The notes beneath the pieces are model-generated. The model was given only the letters and a program-made list of their open reading frames with translations, was not told where the DNA came from and searched no databases. This document shows, piece after piece, positions 8,598 to 19,871 of a stretch of DNA of 64,000 nt. The stretch is from Siphonodentalium dalli. Its lineage: Eukaryota > Mollusca > Scaphopoda > Gadilida > Siphonodentaliidae. Both the position numbers and the translations under genes were made by a program. Position 1 is the first letter of the stretch. Every line of letters begins with the position of its first letter. Where the stretch lies: assembly GCA_032622095.1 (NCBI GenBank), contig CP136066.1, forward strand, positions 147,711,559-147,775,558. The letters run 5' to 3'.

Positions 8598-8739
8598 AAA
8601 ATTATTGGAGAATCATTCAGAATATCACATTCCTGAGATATATGATGACCTCACTACCAAACAAGTCTTAACAGCAGAATATGTAGAGGGCTTACCTCTC
8701 GATAAATGTGTCGACTTTGACAAGGAAACTAGAGATTTT
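8598..8739 (+). CDS. COQ8: COQ8/ADCK3-like ABC1 kinase, internal exon c
   Basis: A strong acceptor (poly-T then GTCATTGCAG, ending 8597) and donor TTT|GTGAGT (8739/8740) bound a 142-base exon that continues the frame of exon b. It encodes LLENHSEYHIPEIYDDLTT and then VLTAEYVEGLPLDKCVDFD. This corresponds to the COQ8 segment with the V-(P)-E-I ... VLT-E-x-V-G-PLD signature in the kinase-like core. The expected next segments (DPNWSNF and the LDFGA metal-binding motif) were looked for on the plus strand in the rest of the window and not found. The gene therefore has a very long next intron, is truncated, or continues elsewhere. A family-A element starts 21 bases after the donor. Confidence 0.9.
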
Positions 8740-8759
8740 GTGAGTAACCTTACTCTAAT

Positions 8760-9003
8760 TTAACCCTTTCATGATGGTGCAGCATTAAAGATCATGTGCC
8801 AGTGCATTCTCTTTTATGTGTGAGTTACCCTTGTGGAGCCTCGCATATATAAGAGAATGCACTGGTTTACAAGGTCAAGGTAAATATTATTAGGCCAATG
8901 TTTTCTCTTATATATGCAAGGCTCCCTATGGGAGACTCACATATATAATAGAATGCACTGGCACAGGGTTTTCAAAAAATTTAATGAGGCTCACGTCATG
9001 ATC
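8760..9003. mobile_element. TTAA-type hairpin MITE, family A, copy 1
   Basis: The left end is TTAACCCTTTCATGATGG. Inside are inverted copies of CTCTTATATATGCGAGGCTCC that pair into hairpins, and a short AAGGTCAAGGTAAATATT spacer shared with other copies. The right end (CACGTCATGAT) is decayed and lacks TTAA. It lies in the first bases of the intron after COQ8 exon c. Confidence 0.75.
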
Positions 9004-9710
9004 TATTTCTCTTTTTTTCTCTCTCTCTATCTTTCTGTTTTTTAATACCTCTCAACTTTTCTTAAAACTGAGTTAACCCGAGGTTTTGTATGAAAATTTT
9101 TATTTTACTCAGCCATTTCGAGCTGAGTTTAAATTTTATTTTCGTTAAATTTAAGGCGTGTCATTAATTTTCTGGTTATATATAGTGTAAACGAAGCTTA
9201 GCATTTTAAATTTGGTTCATAGGACAATCATACATGAATGTAAGTTTAAAAAAAAAAAAAATTCATGTATGCTCAGTCTGAACTGATATATGAAGTACTA
9301 TTTGTTTCGTGGAGTGCATGATGACTGCAAATTCAAAATTATAATTAGGTTAAATAAAAATACCTTGTTCCCATGCACCTCCCTCATCACCCAAAGAGAG
9401 GGCCTCATCAAAAACAATTACTTGCAATTTTTAAAAGAATTTTCAACGAGTTCAGAACTAATTCTCCAGTTTATCTACAATTAGAAATTTATTTAGGTTT
9501 CTGTTGAATAAGCGTAATGGAGGGCTTTAAAAGCAAGAATTTTACACACTGTCGCTGTATGAGCGATATAAAAATAAAAACTGAGGGTCAAATTAATTTT
9601 CTGGTTGAGTGGCGCACTTTACCTGTATATCGTTTGATAAGTAAAATAAACAAATTGTCATAATGGATGTTAGATTCTATACATTGCATGGAAAATCATA
9701 GAATTATTGA
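9004..9710 (+). other. Intronic sequence without recognised feature
   Basis: AT-rich, with a 14-15 base A-run near 9247 followed by a repeated TTCATGTATG. I see no gene. Confidence 0.5.
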
Positions 9711-12034
9711 TAGTGATGTGCGGTTTTGAAATTTCACTTCAGTTTTGGTTTCTGTATGGTTTTTGGAGAAAAACCAGGTTTTGGTTTCGGTTATGATTTT
9801 ACTCAATACACCATTGACTATAGAGCACAGAGCAGTGTAATATATGACATAATATTTCCAACCATTTTCCAGTAATTTCCATGGTCTAATTGGCAGTGTG
9901 TGCCACAATTGCCCATAAGACACCCAAATGTTGCAAATTTAATCTGCTACCATATAGTGGTGGCAAATAGCAGCTGACAAAAGCGTGCTAACTATACATC
10001 TTGGAAAAGCGACAATTCAGCTACCAGACATGTCAGTTAATTGAAACCAGAAGAATTGGTTTTATAGAATACTAGCTGGGGTACCCGGCATTACTCGGGT
10101 AAAGAAGATTGGAAACAAATTGTTTTTACAAACATTTACACAATATCGTAGAACTTCTCTGTATACCGCATTGGTGGTCTTCACTTCTGCTACATGGATG
10201 AATATGTTGACTGTTGATCTATTCCTGATATGGTATGGACAAAGAACGTTCTGGTCTTTTATACTATTTGAGGCAGTGGGTGACGTTGAGTGCGGTCTCT
10301 GTGTAAAATTACAATAAAGAATGTTCACTATTGATCCATTCCTGATATGAAATGAATAAAGAGCGTTCTGCTCGCTTATGTGTGCAACATGTTAACTACA
10401 TTCCATGCGGAGTCTCAGTTGGTCTTTTTAAGACATCTGAGGTAAACGGAACCAGGGCCCAAGCTATAGGGATTGAAAACAGGGAGAAGTAAAGTCTCCC
10501 TCTACAGGGAGACTTCAGCCAAAATTGGGAGGCTTATAAAAAAACACTTATTAATTTTCAAAAATCGCTTTATTTATAACATCAATAAATAAGATAAAAC
10601 AAGATAAAACATGTTTTAATAGCAAGATATAGCACAACTTTTATTTTTTTAAACTGTTGACTTTATCTGAAGAAATTAATTGTTGACTTAATATACTTTT
10701 AATATCTGAAGAAATTAATTGTTAATATAAATTTGAAATTTTTGGAAATGGCTTTTGGCCACTGCTGTAATGTGGGTGTCCGTTAAAATAAAGAATAAGG
10801 AGTAATTAAGAAGGAGTTGTAAAAGCTTTTAATTTTGTTTCGAAAGAGTTTATTCTTGAATACCATCATCGCGACCGTATGATCAGTGATGTCTGATGAT
10901 AATCCGATTAAAGCAATAAACTTGACGAGTTTGATAGCTGTATTACAATAATGATTAATTTGTTCTTAACAGAGACCAGTTGAGCTTATAATAAACACCA
11001 ACAGGTTATTTAAATACCTGCATTGTAAGAAAGTACATTTAATTAATTTGCAATCGTTAACAGACGTATATACGAGCACGTGGGCAGCCGGTACGGTGGT
11101 AGATTGACAACAAATTGTAATTTGCAAACACATACTTTTGACACAAATTAATCCTTTTAAATGAGTTTGGATAGTATTAGTTTATTATGCAGATCTTTGA
11201 TTTAACTAAGAACATTAGATTGAGTACTTCCAATGCACATTCAAACCTCTATTTTTAATAGTAAGCAAGCACGTGTTATTGTTGACATAATAAATCCGCA
11301 ACTCCAAAAAGTTAAAAAGTTGGATTGGGAAACGGAGTCACAAACTACTTTTGTAAAATTAAAAATTCATGGATATGTTTTAGTTTAAATTCATAGACAT
11401 TAAAAAGACAGTATTATTTGTTCACATTGGCTACTGCATGAGCGGTGGTGACCATGTATGGCTATACAATTTGCGGTTACAAAATGACCCGACGGAACAA
11501 AGTAACGACTAAATTGCAGTTTCCTTAAAACGAACCAGTAGCTCATCATAAACTTCGTTGCTCAGTGCAATTTGCCATTTCCAAAAGCACCCAATATGAT
11601 TAGAATGTGTGGATACAGTACACAATATATAATTGATAAATAAAAATGCCTCGTTAGAACAGTTGAGACTATATATATTTTTTTGGCAAAACAAGTCAAA
11701 TTTTCACCTGTAAAATTACCGTAAATCCCAAGCTAGTTTTGTCAAATTTGGAAGGCGACTTCGTTTTCGCCTTACGGACATCCGAGGGCGACTTCGCGAG
11801 AATTTCGCCCCGAGTCACCTCCTAGTGTGGGACCTGAACGGAACCTATCTAATAATGCTCACCGAGTCAAATTACCCCTATATACAAATTTTATTACGGT
11901 CCAGCCGTTTGATCGCCTATAAGCGGACAACCAAACAAACACAATTTAGTTTTATTAGTATAGATATCAGTTGCGGTTTGGTTTTGAAATAAAACTGAAA
12001 GAAAACTGAGAAACAGTAAAATCGCACATCACTA
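9711..12034. mobile_element. hAT-like non-autonomous element (composite, 2.3 kb)
   Basis: The termini TAGTGATGTGCGGTTTT and AAATCGCACATCACTA are inverted. The eight flanking bases are ATTATTGA (left) and ATTATTCA (right), a 7/8 match for the 8-bp duplication of hAT transposons. The edge regions are low-complexity GGTTTTGGTTT-like sequence. No transposase frame is visible. The centre is occupied by a second repeat (10070-11965). Confidence 0.6.
10070..11965 (+). mobile_element. Dispersed repeat with GCTGGGGTACCCGGCATTACTC start
   Basis: It begins ACTAGCTGGGGTACCCGGCA and ends with CGGTCCAGCCGTTTGATCGC, AACAAACACAATTTAG and TTTTATTAGTATAGAT. This kind of start and end (CTAGCTGG-x-TACCCGGC ... 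GTCCAGCCGTTT ... TTATTAGTATAGAT) is a recurring transposon-derived pattern in invertebrate genomes, but I cannot assign a class. It interrupts the hAT-like element. The middle (about 10500-11400) shows only AT-rich sequence with a small duplicated AATATCTGAAGAAATTAATT stretch near 10680-10730. Confidence 0.45.
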
Positions 12035-12054
12035 ATTATTCATGATTCCCGTGG

Positions 12055-12880
12055 CTCCTTGAATTTCCATGAACACCCTTGAATATGAAAATACATTTTG
12101 AAGGCCCTTGAATACCCTTGGATTTCACCTTATTCCTTGAAAATCCTTGAATAATAGCCATATATAAATCCTTGAAATGTTGCAAAACCCTTGAATAGGT
12201 GGTATTCCATTACGAACGTAGGATGTGGATTTCCGTCTTCCTTTAATCTTTCAGTTTCCTGTTAAATTACTTTTTGTTTTCAACTTTGTGATTGGGTAAA
12301 CACATTTGTTTCGATGTATTTAATTAGTCAAAATTGCATACACCCATGAAAATTAAATTGATTTAGTCGGCCTAGTATTAAAATGAAAGTACGCTGAGTG
12401 GAAAATGCTGTTTCCAAAATTTGTGGTATCAAAATTTGAGTGGACCAGTCTGTGGAACTTGGAGTGTACCAGGCCCAATGTCATCTGTGCAGAAAACCAA
12501 TAGATGTTTCCAATATAGGGTAATATGCCTTAGTTTCCCATTCTAAAAATAATTTTTTCAAAATAGTTACTTAGAACACTTTTTTCTCACCAAATACTTT
12601 GTAGTGTTCTTTGTACTGTTCTTTCCCTCAAGGAGGATAAGGGGCTCGTAAATTTCCACATATTAAAATACCCCTTATTCTATTAGCCTAATTTGGTGGA
12701 CTAGCACTAGCTTTGTGAAGTACATTATACTCATCAGTCTCATGTAATACTAGTAGCTGACCCTATTCCTGAAATTCCTTTGGATTTCTAGTAGGCCTAC
12801 CCTTGAAAAGCCCTTGAATCCTGCCTTGGATACTCCTGGAATACCCTTGAATTTGATCACAAAATAGGTGCAACAACCAT
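12055..12880. repeat. Degenerate CCTTGAAT-rich repeat region
   Basis: Irregular repeats of CCCTTGAAT(A/T) occur at 12055-12200 and again at 12795-12855, separated by unremarkable AT-rich sequence. No coding frame is convincing; a 97-residue open frame on the minus strand here is repeat-derived. Confidence 0.5.
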
Positions 12881-12988
12881 GATTATTGACCATAAAATTA
12901 TTACCCTTCCATACATTAATTTCTAGAATTCTAAAAAAAAATAAAAAGCCTCCCTCCCTTATCCCACTTCCCATATGAGGGGGTAATA

Positions 12989-13205
12989 CAGTGAAACCTC
13001 TCCAATCCGGACCCTCTACAATCCGAATATCTCTCCAATCCAAATGAATTGTTCGGTCCCGAATTTACCCAAGTGCATTGTCACTAATGATTACCTCTGT
13101 AATCCGAAACCTCTGTTCTCCGAATACCGGACGGCTTTATTAGTCCATAAGTGAACAAATACACTAATGTTTACCTCCAAAATCCGAACGCTGAAAGTGA
13201 TGGAA
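12989..13205. mobile_element. Pogo/Tigger-like transposon end
   Basis: CAGTGAAACCTCTCCAATCC, preceded by TA, closely resembles pogo-group termini (CAGT-GAACCTC followed by repeated AATCCG-type words). Repeats of CTCTCCAATCCGGAC, CTCTGTAATCCGAA and CTCCAAAATCCGAA follow. The opposite end is not found, so this is a fragment. Confidence 0.55.
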
Positions 13206-13371
13206 GAGACCGAACGCAATCATCAGGATTATCATACTGTCAATATCCATCGGCTCCTGAAAGGGTACTCGCTTAACAGATGAGGCCACCACAACAAGTA
13301 GAATGAATGTACCTTGACAAAGGCAACCAACTCAGCATTTGGTATTCAATGGCAGAGAGCAGGATACAAAC

Positions 13372-13476
13372 ACATGGGATTTTCACACCATGACGTTATG
13401 AGATGGGCAAGCTAATCATTGTGATCCAATGATTAGCTTGCTCATCTCATAACGTCATGGTGTGAAAATCCCATGT
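13372..13476. repeat. 105-bp near-perfect palindrome
   Basis: ACATGGGATTTTCACACCAT is mirrored by ATGGTGTGAAAATCCCATGT around a loop near GTGATCC. Outside it, CTCGCTTAACAGATGAGGCC (about 13270) is mirrored by GGCCTCACCCATTAAGCGAG (13485-13504). The palindrome is therefore the core of a larger inverted-repeat element whose left arm carries an extra stretch. Confidence 0.85.
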
Positions 13477-13562
13477 TGTGGTGGCCTCACCCATTAAGCG
13501 AGTTGATGAATTCAAATATTTATAATCTGTGCCCTATGTCCTATGACCATCAGTCCTCAAAA

Positions 13563-13980
13563 TATGGTGCTGGACATTTGCAGAATGAGGACCCCAGAGG
13601 GTGAATTTAGTGACGCTACCACACACTGTGGGATGGAAAGTATTTTTATTACCAAATTAACAACTTTTTTTAGTTTCTTTAGAAACTTCTTTTGAAAGTA
13701 TCTTTTCATTTTTAGTTAATTTCTCTATATTGGCATATGACACATTGTATAATCGAGGTGCCCACTGGGTGCATATCACCATCTGTGAATATAAATCTTG
13801 AGTCTAGGTCTTCCATAGCATAGCAGATGAGGCCATGCAAAATGAGGTCCCCAGAGGATGAATTTGGTGATTCTAGCTCACTGTTCAGGGTAGAATCACT
13901 AAATTCATCCTCTGGGGACCTCATTCTGAAAATGTCTGGCACATATTTTGAGGCCTGAAGACTGGGGTAATAATGACGTG
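13563..13980. mobile_element. Family F repeat with CCTCTGGGGACCTCATTCTG hairpin
   Basis: At 13841-13926 AATGAGGTCCCCAGAGGATG is mirrored by the reverse complement, giving an 86-bp hairpin. The surrounding sequence (GAGGTGCCCACTGGGTGCAT, TCTTTAGAAACTTCTTTTGA, TAGCAGATGAGGCC) recurs at 16640-17140, 21662-21754 with 32221-33250, and 58400-58450, defining a dispersed family. No coding region is seen. Confidence 0.65.
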
Positions 13981-14147
13981 CAAAGTGCATTTAAACTAAT
14001 TTACCACAGAATGCACTTTATAAATGATATAACTATACTCATACTATAATCAATGGGTTAAATTGTTAAGCCGTGTTGAATCGGGATACGTTTTAAGACA
14101 AGAATCCTATTTACACAGATTCACTAAAGCCCACACACAAGTGGCTT

Positions 14148-14285
14148 GGCCGCTTTGAGCGACGTGCAGTTGTCAGATTGCTCCCTGTTTCAAATCCTGC
14201 GCCAAGTTGTGACCCTTGAGCAAGGTCGCTTGTACTGTGTCTGCTTTATACCCAACGACTAGATATTTATAACATTCCTTCTATA
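14148..14285 (+). mobile_element. tRNA-derived SINE-like sequence
   Basis: GTTTCAAATCC resembles a polymerase III B box. Immediately downstream is GACCCTTGAGCAAGGTCGCTT, close to the CCCTTGAGCAAGGC motif shared by many animal tRNA-derived SINEs. An A box is less clear (GGCTTGGCCGCTTTGAGCGA). It is probably an old, decayed copy. Confidence 0.45.
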
Positions 14286-14771
14286 AATGTTAATCTCACA
14301 CCCACATTAACTCGGTTAATGGATCAAACTAGAGAGTTTTCAATTAATGTGTTCAGTTAAAATGATAACATTCTGTAATTAAAATGATAATACACAGCAA
14401 TACCAGATATAACACTTCCTTGTGGCTTTTTTGTACTTTCAAAAAGCCAGGTTATCAAAGTTACGTGCTTCCTTGTAAGAGATGTTCTTGTTTATGAATC
14501 AGTTTCAGGCCTGCAGATTTGAGGCGAACGACTGTTCAGTTCACCTGGAGGTTAACTAAAATGAAAATGGCGCCAAAGTTTTCTGTAAGTCTGGCGATCA
14601 CTGATTCTTACCTCAGTTATTGGGTTATTTTTTCTTTCCATATATACTTTACCTTTGATGACTCTATCGAACACCACCTGACATAGTAGTTTAGTGTTAA
14701 GACATATGAGCGGTCTCAAACCTTGAAGATCAAAACCAGTGATTTATTCAGTAATTATAATTAGCTTTAAT

Positions 14772-15388
14772 TATACCCCCCCCCGCAACGAAGTTAGGGG
14801 GGGTATACTGGAGTCAGCTTGTCCGTCCGTCCGTCGTCCATCGTCCGTCCGTCCGTGGACACAAATTTGTCCGGAGTTTTTCTCAGTCGTTTTTTTATCA
14901 ATTTCCTTGAAACTTGGCACAGACATCAATCACCATGGGAACCTGTGCACCTGCGATTATGACGTCTGTCTGACCTTTTTTGGTGGAGTTATCCCCCTTT
15001 TTCGACTTAGAAAATTTTCCCAACATGTATACTTTTGTCCGAGCTTTTATTCCTACATTTTTAGGTCAATTTTTTAAAAACGTGGCACAGATATTTAGTA
15101 CCATGGGAAATTGTGCACCTGCGATTATGACGTCTGTCCGACTTGTTTTGTGTGGAGTTATTCCCCTTTTTTTACTTAGAAATTTTTTCGCAACATGCAT
15201 GATTTTGTCCAAGCTTTTATTCCAACATTTTTCAGTCAATAGGTTTAAGATTAGGGTTATGGTTGTACACCTGCAATGGGAACTGTTATTTTATTATTTT
15301 AACTAAATGTTTACTGACATGTGAAACATCTTGGTATTTTAAAATCAGGGGGGTATCCGTAGTCCCATTGGGACAGTCACACCTCTAG
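14772..15388 (+). mobile_element. Helitron-like non-autonomous element, family G, copy 1
   Basis: The 5' end is a hairpin, TATACCCCC... to GGGGGGTATACTG, followed by GTCCGTCC repeats. The 3' end has GTCCC-ATT-GGGAC (15362-15374), then 10 bases, then CTAG (15385-15388) followed by T. A short hairpin a few bases before CTRR and insertion next to T is the known Helitron 3' signature. The interior has two related blocks with TGTGCACCTGCGATTATGAC. It is shared in plan with 33671-34695 and 35191-35612. The open frames inside are repeat artefacts. Confidence 0.65.
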
Positions 15389-15407
15389 TTTCAATTTGCG
15401 AATGAAT

Positions 15408-16250
15408 TTAAAGGCCCACTTTCATTTTTCGAACCCCCAGATCACATATATAAAATATATGCCATACTATATACCATTTGAAAGAGGAAGCTCCAAAACA
15501 TTGTATTATTAACTTATCCGGTGTAATAAACTGTGAATGTTGAGTTACCAATGTGTTTTTGTGCTTTATAAGTTTCATCTGGTTTTGTTGTGCAAAGTGT
15601 ATTATTTTCAATGGAGGTGGAATAACTCTATAATTTAAATATAGAGTTATCCCCCTTCGATTGAAAGTAGATTTTTAGTTTGAATGCTATTGCATTCTGG
15701 GAGACATAACGGGGGGAATCTTTTTATGATTTCAGCTGCTTTCTATTTCTCTTTGGGCATCTTCTGAAACACAGACATTTCATGAATTATATAGAGAGAG
15801 TAATCAATTGGTTCCGAGAATTACGTTAAATAATTCACGAGAGGTGAGAGATGTCGGTAAGAAACGAGTGAGCATTGGCGAATGAGTTTCTTACCTAAAC
15901 GTCTCTCGCCTCAAGTGAATTATTTAACATAATTCTCGGAACTAATTGATTAATCTATTTATTACACTCCTACATCAATTTGGTTTGCCAAATATGATTA
16001 AAACACTTAGAATTAATGCATGAAATTCCCGATGTGGAGAAAGATCAACCATCGAAAATTCAGTCTAGATCAGTAAGCGACGTAACGTCTATGACGTCAT
16101 GAGAAATGACATAATTCACCAGTGACATTACCAATTTTAATTAACGGTGTTTTCAATGGAAATCGTGCTGACTCCTGAGGAGTGTAATAAAGTATTTTAA
16201 TCATATTTTATGGCATTGATTGTTATTAAAAACACTATCTCCACTGGAAG
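15408..16250. mobile_element. Family J element, copy 1 (right end missing)
   Basis: It starts TTTAAAGGCCCACTTTCATT and is collinear with the dispersed parts of the copy at 34998-45071. Shared blocks include GAACCCCCAGATCACAT, CCATTTGAAAGAGGAAGCTC, GATTTCAGCTGCTTTCTATT and TTTTAATCATATTTTATGGC. The expected terminal GTGGGCCTTTAA is not reached. A separate hairpin MITE interrupts it at about 15796-16195. Confidence 0.65.
15801..15953. repeat. 153-bp inverted repeat inside a MITE
   Basis: TAATCAATTGGTTCCGAGAA is mirrored by the reverse complement ending AATTGATTA at 15953, with AGGTGAGAGATGTCGGTAAG against CTTACCTAAACGTCTCTCGC in the inner stem. Flanking TTTATTACACTCCT (15958) and AGGAGTGTAATAAAG (16180) form a second inverted pair, so a larger element of about 400 bp is likely. 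Confidence 0.75.
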
Positions 16251-16639
16251 AATGTAGAATTGCAACCACATCGATTGTACTATTTCAAAGATTACAACGA
16301 ATTAACTATGCGCAAATGTAAATATTTACTACTTTATTTGTGACAAATTATTGGATGATTAACATACGGCAATGATTGCGTCAATAATTGTCAAGGCATG
16401 TAATTTGTTCATAACTATGATGCTGTTTTCTGCATATTTAGACATAAAATTTATAAAAATAACAAGTTTTTGCATGCTTATGTGCTATTCCATTCTGGAC
16501 ACCTCAGAAGAGACATCACTTTAAATATCGACTTGTCACAATATTATATTTGTTATGTAAATTAAACTTTTGCATCCCATTTAGTTTGGCACAAGTAGGG
16601 GTATGTCTGTCCCCATTTGGTTCAACATCTTGTTTGACT
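16251..16639 (+). other. AT-rich sequence without recognised feature
   Basis: I see no gene, RNA or named repeat here. Confidence 0.4.
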
Positions 16640-17140
16640 TGACCCATTGTTTGATGTATGATGGTGAGAATCAACAAATTCATCCTGGGGAACTCATTCT
16701 GCATGGCCTCATCTGCTATGGGAGACCTTGACTCATAATTAAGTTCCCCGATGGTGAAGATGATGTTGTGCACCCATTCAGCCCTGTTAATTAGCAAAAA
16801 ACTCCCCAGGCCAAAAATATTTCCTCGCTAAAAAGCCTAGGATTCACATACATGTAGTTGCATGCTATACACATTGGGCACCTCGATTATGCATTGTGTC
16901 ATCTGCCAATTTTGGGATGGACAAACTAAATTATAAAGAAAATGAAATTTTCTAAAGAAGTTTCAAAAGAAACCAAATAAAAATTTGTTAATTTAATAAT
17001 AAGATACTTTTCAGAAAAGATTAGGCCTAAGCAGAATGAGGCCCCCCAGAGGTTGAATTTAGTGATGCTAGCCGCTGTGTGGGGTAGCATGACTACAATC
17101 ACCCTCTGGGGACCTCATTCTGCAAATGACGGCACCATAT
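16640..17140. mobile_element. Family F repeat, copy 2
   Basis: It contains the hairpin AATGAGGCCCCCCAGAGG ... CCTCTGGGGACCTCATTCTG (17034-17121), the AAGAAGTTTCAAAAGAAACC block and an AACAAATTTTTATTTGG junction on the minus strand. That junction is the undisturbed equivalent of the site split by the Helitron-like insertion at 21755. Confidence 0.6.
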
Positions 17141-17391
17141 ATTGAAGCCTTCAAACAAACTACTGCTTGGGGTAATATCAATCATGATTCAACATATCAG
17201 ACCCAAATCACATCTTAACAATCATAGCCTGATATCACAATTGTACGAAGTACTGGAGACGATGATTGCTTTTAGGTCATACCACTCACAATACCCATTT
17301 AATAATTGTAACTGCATGCTGTTCAAGTCGATATGTCAAGTTTCTGATCAAATAACCATGTCTGATGATTCAACACTCCAGTCAACTTCAC

Positions 17392-17653
17392 TTAACCATT
17401 TCTTGACAGGAGCTGCACAGATGCAGCATTAAAGATCATGTGCCAGTGCATTCTCTTATATATGCGAATCTCCCATAGGGAGCCTCGCACATATAAGCGA
17501 ATGCACTGGCTTACAAGGTCAAGATAAATATTGCTAGGCCAATTGTATTCTCTTATATATGCGAGGCTCCCTGTGTGAGACACATATATAAGAGAATGCA
17601 TTGGCACAAGGTTTTCGCAAAATTTCAGGAAGCTCCAGTGATGGAAGGGTTAA
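17392..17653. mobile_element. TTAA-type hairpin MITE, family A, copy 2
   Basis: TTAA at 17392 and 17650, left terminus TTAACCATTTCTTGACAGGA, right terminus GATGGAAGGGTTAA. Two internal hairpins are built from CTCTTATATATGCGAATCTCC and its reverse complement. The TTAA at its right edge is shared with the adjacent family-B element. Confidence 0.75.
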
Positions 17654-17744
17654 TAACCCTTTCTTTACTAAATACTCATTGAAGAATAGTTCCTTTAGGA
17701 AATGTCCATTTAGTTTTTTAGTAGTTTAGTAAAGAAAAGGTTAA
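17650..17744. mobile_element. TTAA-type MITE, family B, copy 2
   Basis: TAATAACCCTTTCTTTACTA at the left and TAGTAAAGAAAAGGTTAA at the right form a terminal inverted repeat around about 60 bp. Both edges abut other TTAA elements, so three TTAA-flanked units are packed end to end. Confidence 0.65.
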
Positions 17745-19180
17745 AGATACATAAATTACAATTTCTTTGGCTTCGGGGGTAAAAAAAATATTTGAATCAA
17801 GTCAAGGAACCCATCCATCAAAGCTCATAGTTATCAGATATTGAGTTTTTAAATCTGTTTTTTTTTTCACCACCTGAAATGTTTGGCGGCTTAGCAAATA
17901 TTCAACGAGCCGACCGACTAGGGTCCTGCGAATTGGAGATTTTTATTGAATCATATATTGAATGAAATCAAATCGAATATTGAATCATACCTGTGTGTTG
18001 CATTCTCAATTAGGCATGTTTTGTCAACGATTAGACGATTTGTGAAATGTTCTATGAACTTCCACGAAGTTCCATCATAACTTATGTAGCGATCAAATGT
18101 CGTTCGCGATACTATTAACTTCAATTGATAATTTCCGAGAAAAAAAAAGAAGATTAAAACGTCCATGTAGCCATCACAACGATTAATATATAATCATGCA
18201 CTAAATGGATGATCGGAACTAAAAATGCCCGAAATTTGTACAGTTTGCATGTACATGCAAAATTGCAAATCCACATTTGGATACACCCGTTATAATATTG
18301 CTGGATGCCTCTGAGACAGATGATTCCATTGATGGGTCATTGTCCCAGATGCTTGCGATTTATACACCATGTTGCATTCATCAAACATGTAATTTTCTGC
18401 ACTGTCTGCAGCTTTATCATGTTTAAAATAAACATGAATAACGGACGACATATTGTCAAGTGTCAAGGAACGCTCCGAAACTGAAAATCAACTTCAAAAG
18501 AAAACACCTCTCACATGCACTTTTCGACCCCGGGAACACGTGTTGTTTACATTCTCAGCGATAATACATAACGCGGAATCTGAGATGGATAGTCGGCAGA
18601 TAAAGCTAGCAGTTGCTCAGTCTCATCGCTTTTATAATTTACGTGCGTCGTCGGTCCATCGGCAATCTCCAAGCTTTTGGCTACCATGTTCAAAGCTAGA
18701 ATTCAGACGTATTTAGTCATCCTATAGTGGCTAATTACTGGCTATACTTATATTTAATAGCATGCGAACATTTGCGATGTACAATAAGAATTATAAGGTG
18801 CATATATTCATAGTTTTCAGGAATTAAATGGCACAGAAACAGCTAAGATCGACGTGTGTACTTGTCCGTAAACAGCCTACTTTTTCGTCAATGTATATTC
18901 AAAATTTTGAGTTAGAATCTGACTTTCAAATCGAATCTCAAATCCAATATCGAATATTTGCAGGACCCAATGACCGACATACACTCGATACCTAATTGCA
19001 TTGAAAAAAATATTTGATATATCACACATTTTGGAAAATTTTAATCTATACTGGAGTTGACAGTAGTTAGCATTATTTTTTGGCAATTAATCGATGCTGA
19101 TAACAAAAGCTTCTTTTGAAAAAATTTTGTGGTTGTTGGAATCTGATGATAAGGGGGACCATCGGATTATGTACCTTTAA
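17741..19180. mobile_element. Family C element, copy 3, reversed and interrupted
   Basis: It reads on the minus strand relative to copies 1 and 2. The left end is TTAAAGATACATAAATTACA with GGCTTCGGGGGTA; the right end is ATCGGATTATGTACCTTTAA (TTAA at 19177-19180). A 1.05-kb element (17921-18968) splits it, and on either side the sequence continues collinearly with copies 1 and 2. Confidence 0.7.
17921..18968. mobile_element. hAT-like element nested in family C copy 3
   Basis: The termini GGGTCCTGCGAATT and TATTTGCAGGACCC are inverted, and both subterminal regions repeat GAATATTGAATC / TCGAATCTCAAATC words. GACCGACT (17912-17919) and GACCGACA (18972-18979) lie just outside, a plausible 8-bp duplication with one mismatch. 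An 87-residue open frame inside (18453-18716) has no recognised domain. Confidence 0.6.
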
Positions 19181-19871
19181 CGGTGTGGCATGATTGTAGT
19201 TCTTGATACGGCTGGATGGTTTTGGTCATATAAATATATATTGATTTATTTCAGGCATGAAGCACCCATATAATTATATAGGTTTACAATTAGATCAACA
19301 TATATTAATATTACAATATTTAATTTATTAATTCACATATAAAGCAGATTATTCCAATGATTAAGCAAATGTGAACGGTATATTACATCGGAATTATAAA
19401 TGGCATTAATAATGTTGTTACCACAAATATATATATAGTCTCTCACTCTCTCTATCAAACCATACACACCCTTCCGTATCAACACAGGTAAACAACACAT
19501 TCTGTCACTTATAAGCATCCCACTTGCGCTGCATGATCATTCATGATTCTTAACACATAAACTTCCTATTTGCATTATTATAACATACTGTTATTTTACT
19601 AAAAGAGTGTTTAGTACAGATGTGCACAATATAGTGGAGATATAAACACCTAAAATAAGTACATTTTGACATGAATTTTTTTTTGAAGAAGAATTTTCTA
19701 ATGACGATTTTGGAACGAGTACATATTATAGATCTACATTTGTGCATTATGTCACTATCATCTAAAATGTCATCATTGAGAATTGCCCGAGGTATTTTTA
19801 CGAAGGAACGATCATAACATAACAGCATTTGCTGACCACAACTAAATGCTGGATTTCAAACACCGACCGCA
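19181..19871 (+). other. Sequence without recognised gene
   Basis: AT-rich, with short CT runs (CTCTCACTCTCTCTATC near 19440). Open frames on the minus strand are short and resemble nothing I know. Confidence 0.4.

Noticed and set aside
12750-13043. 97-residue minus-strand open frame
   Set aside because: Covers CCTTGAAT-type repeats and a pogo-like terminus; the apparent Gly/Phe-rich protein is an artefact.
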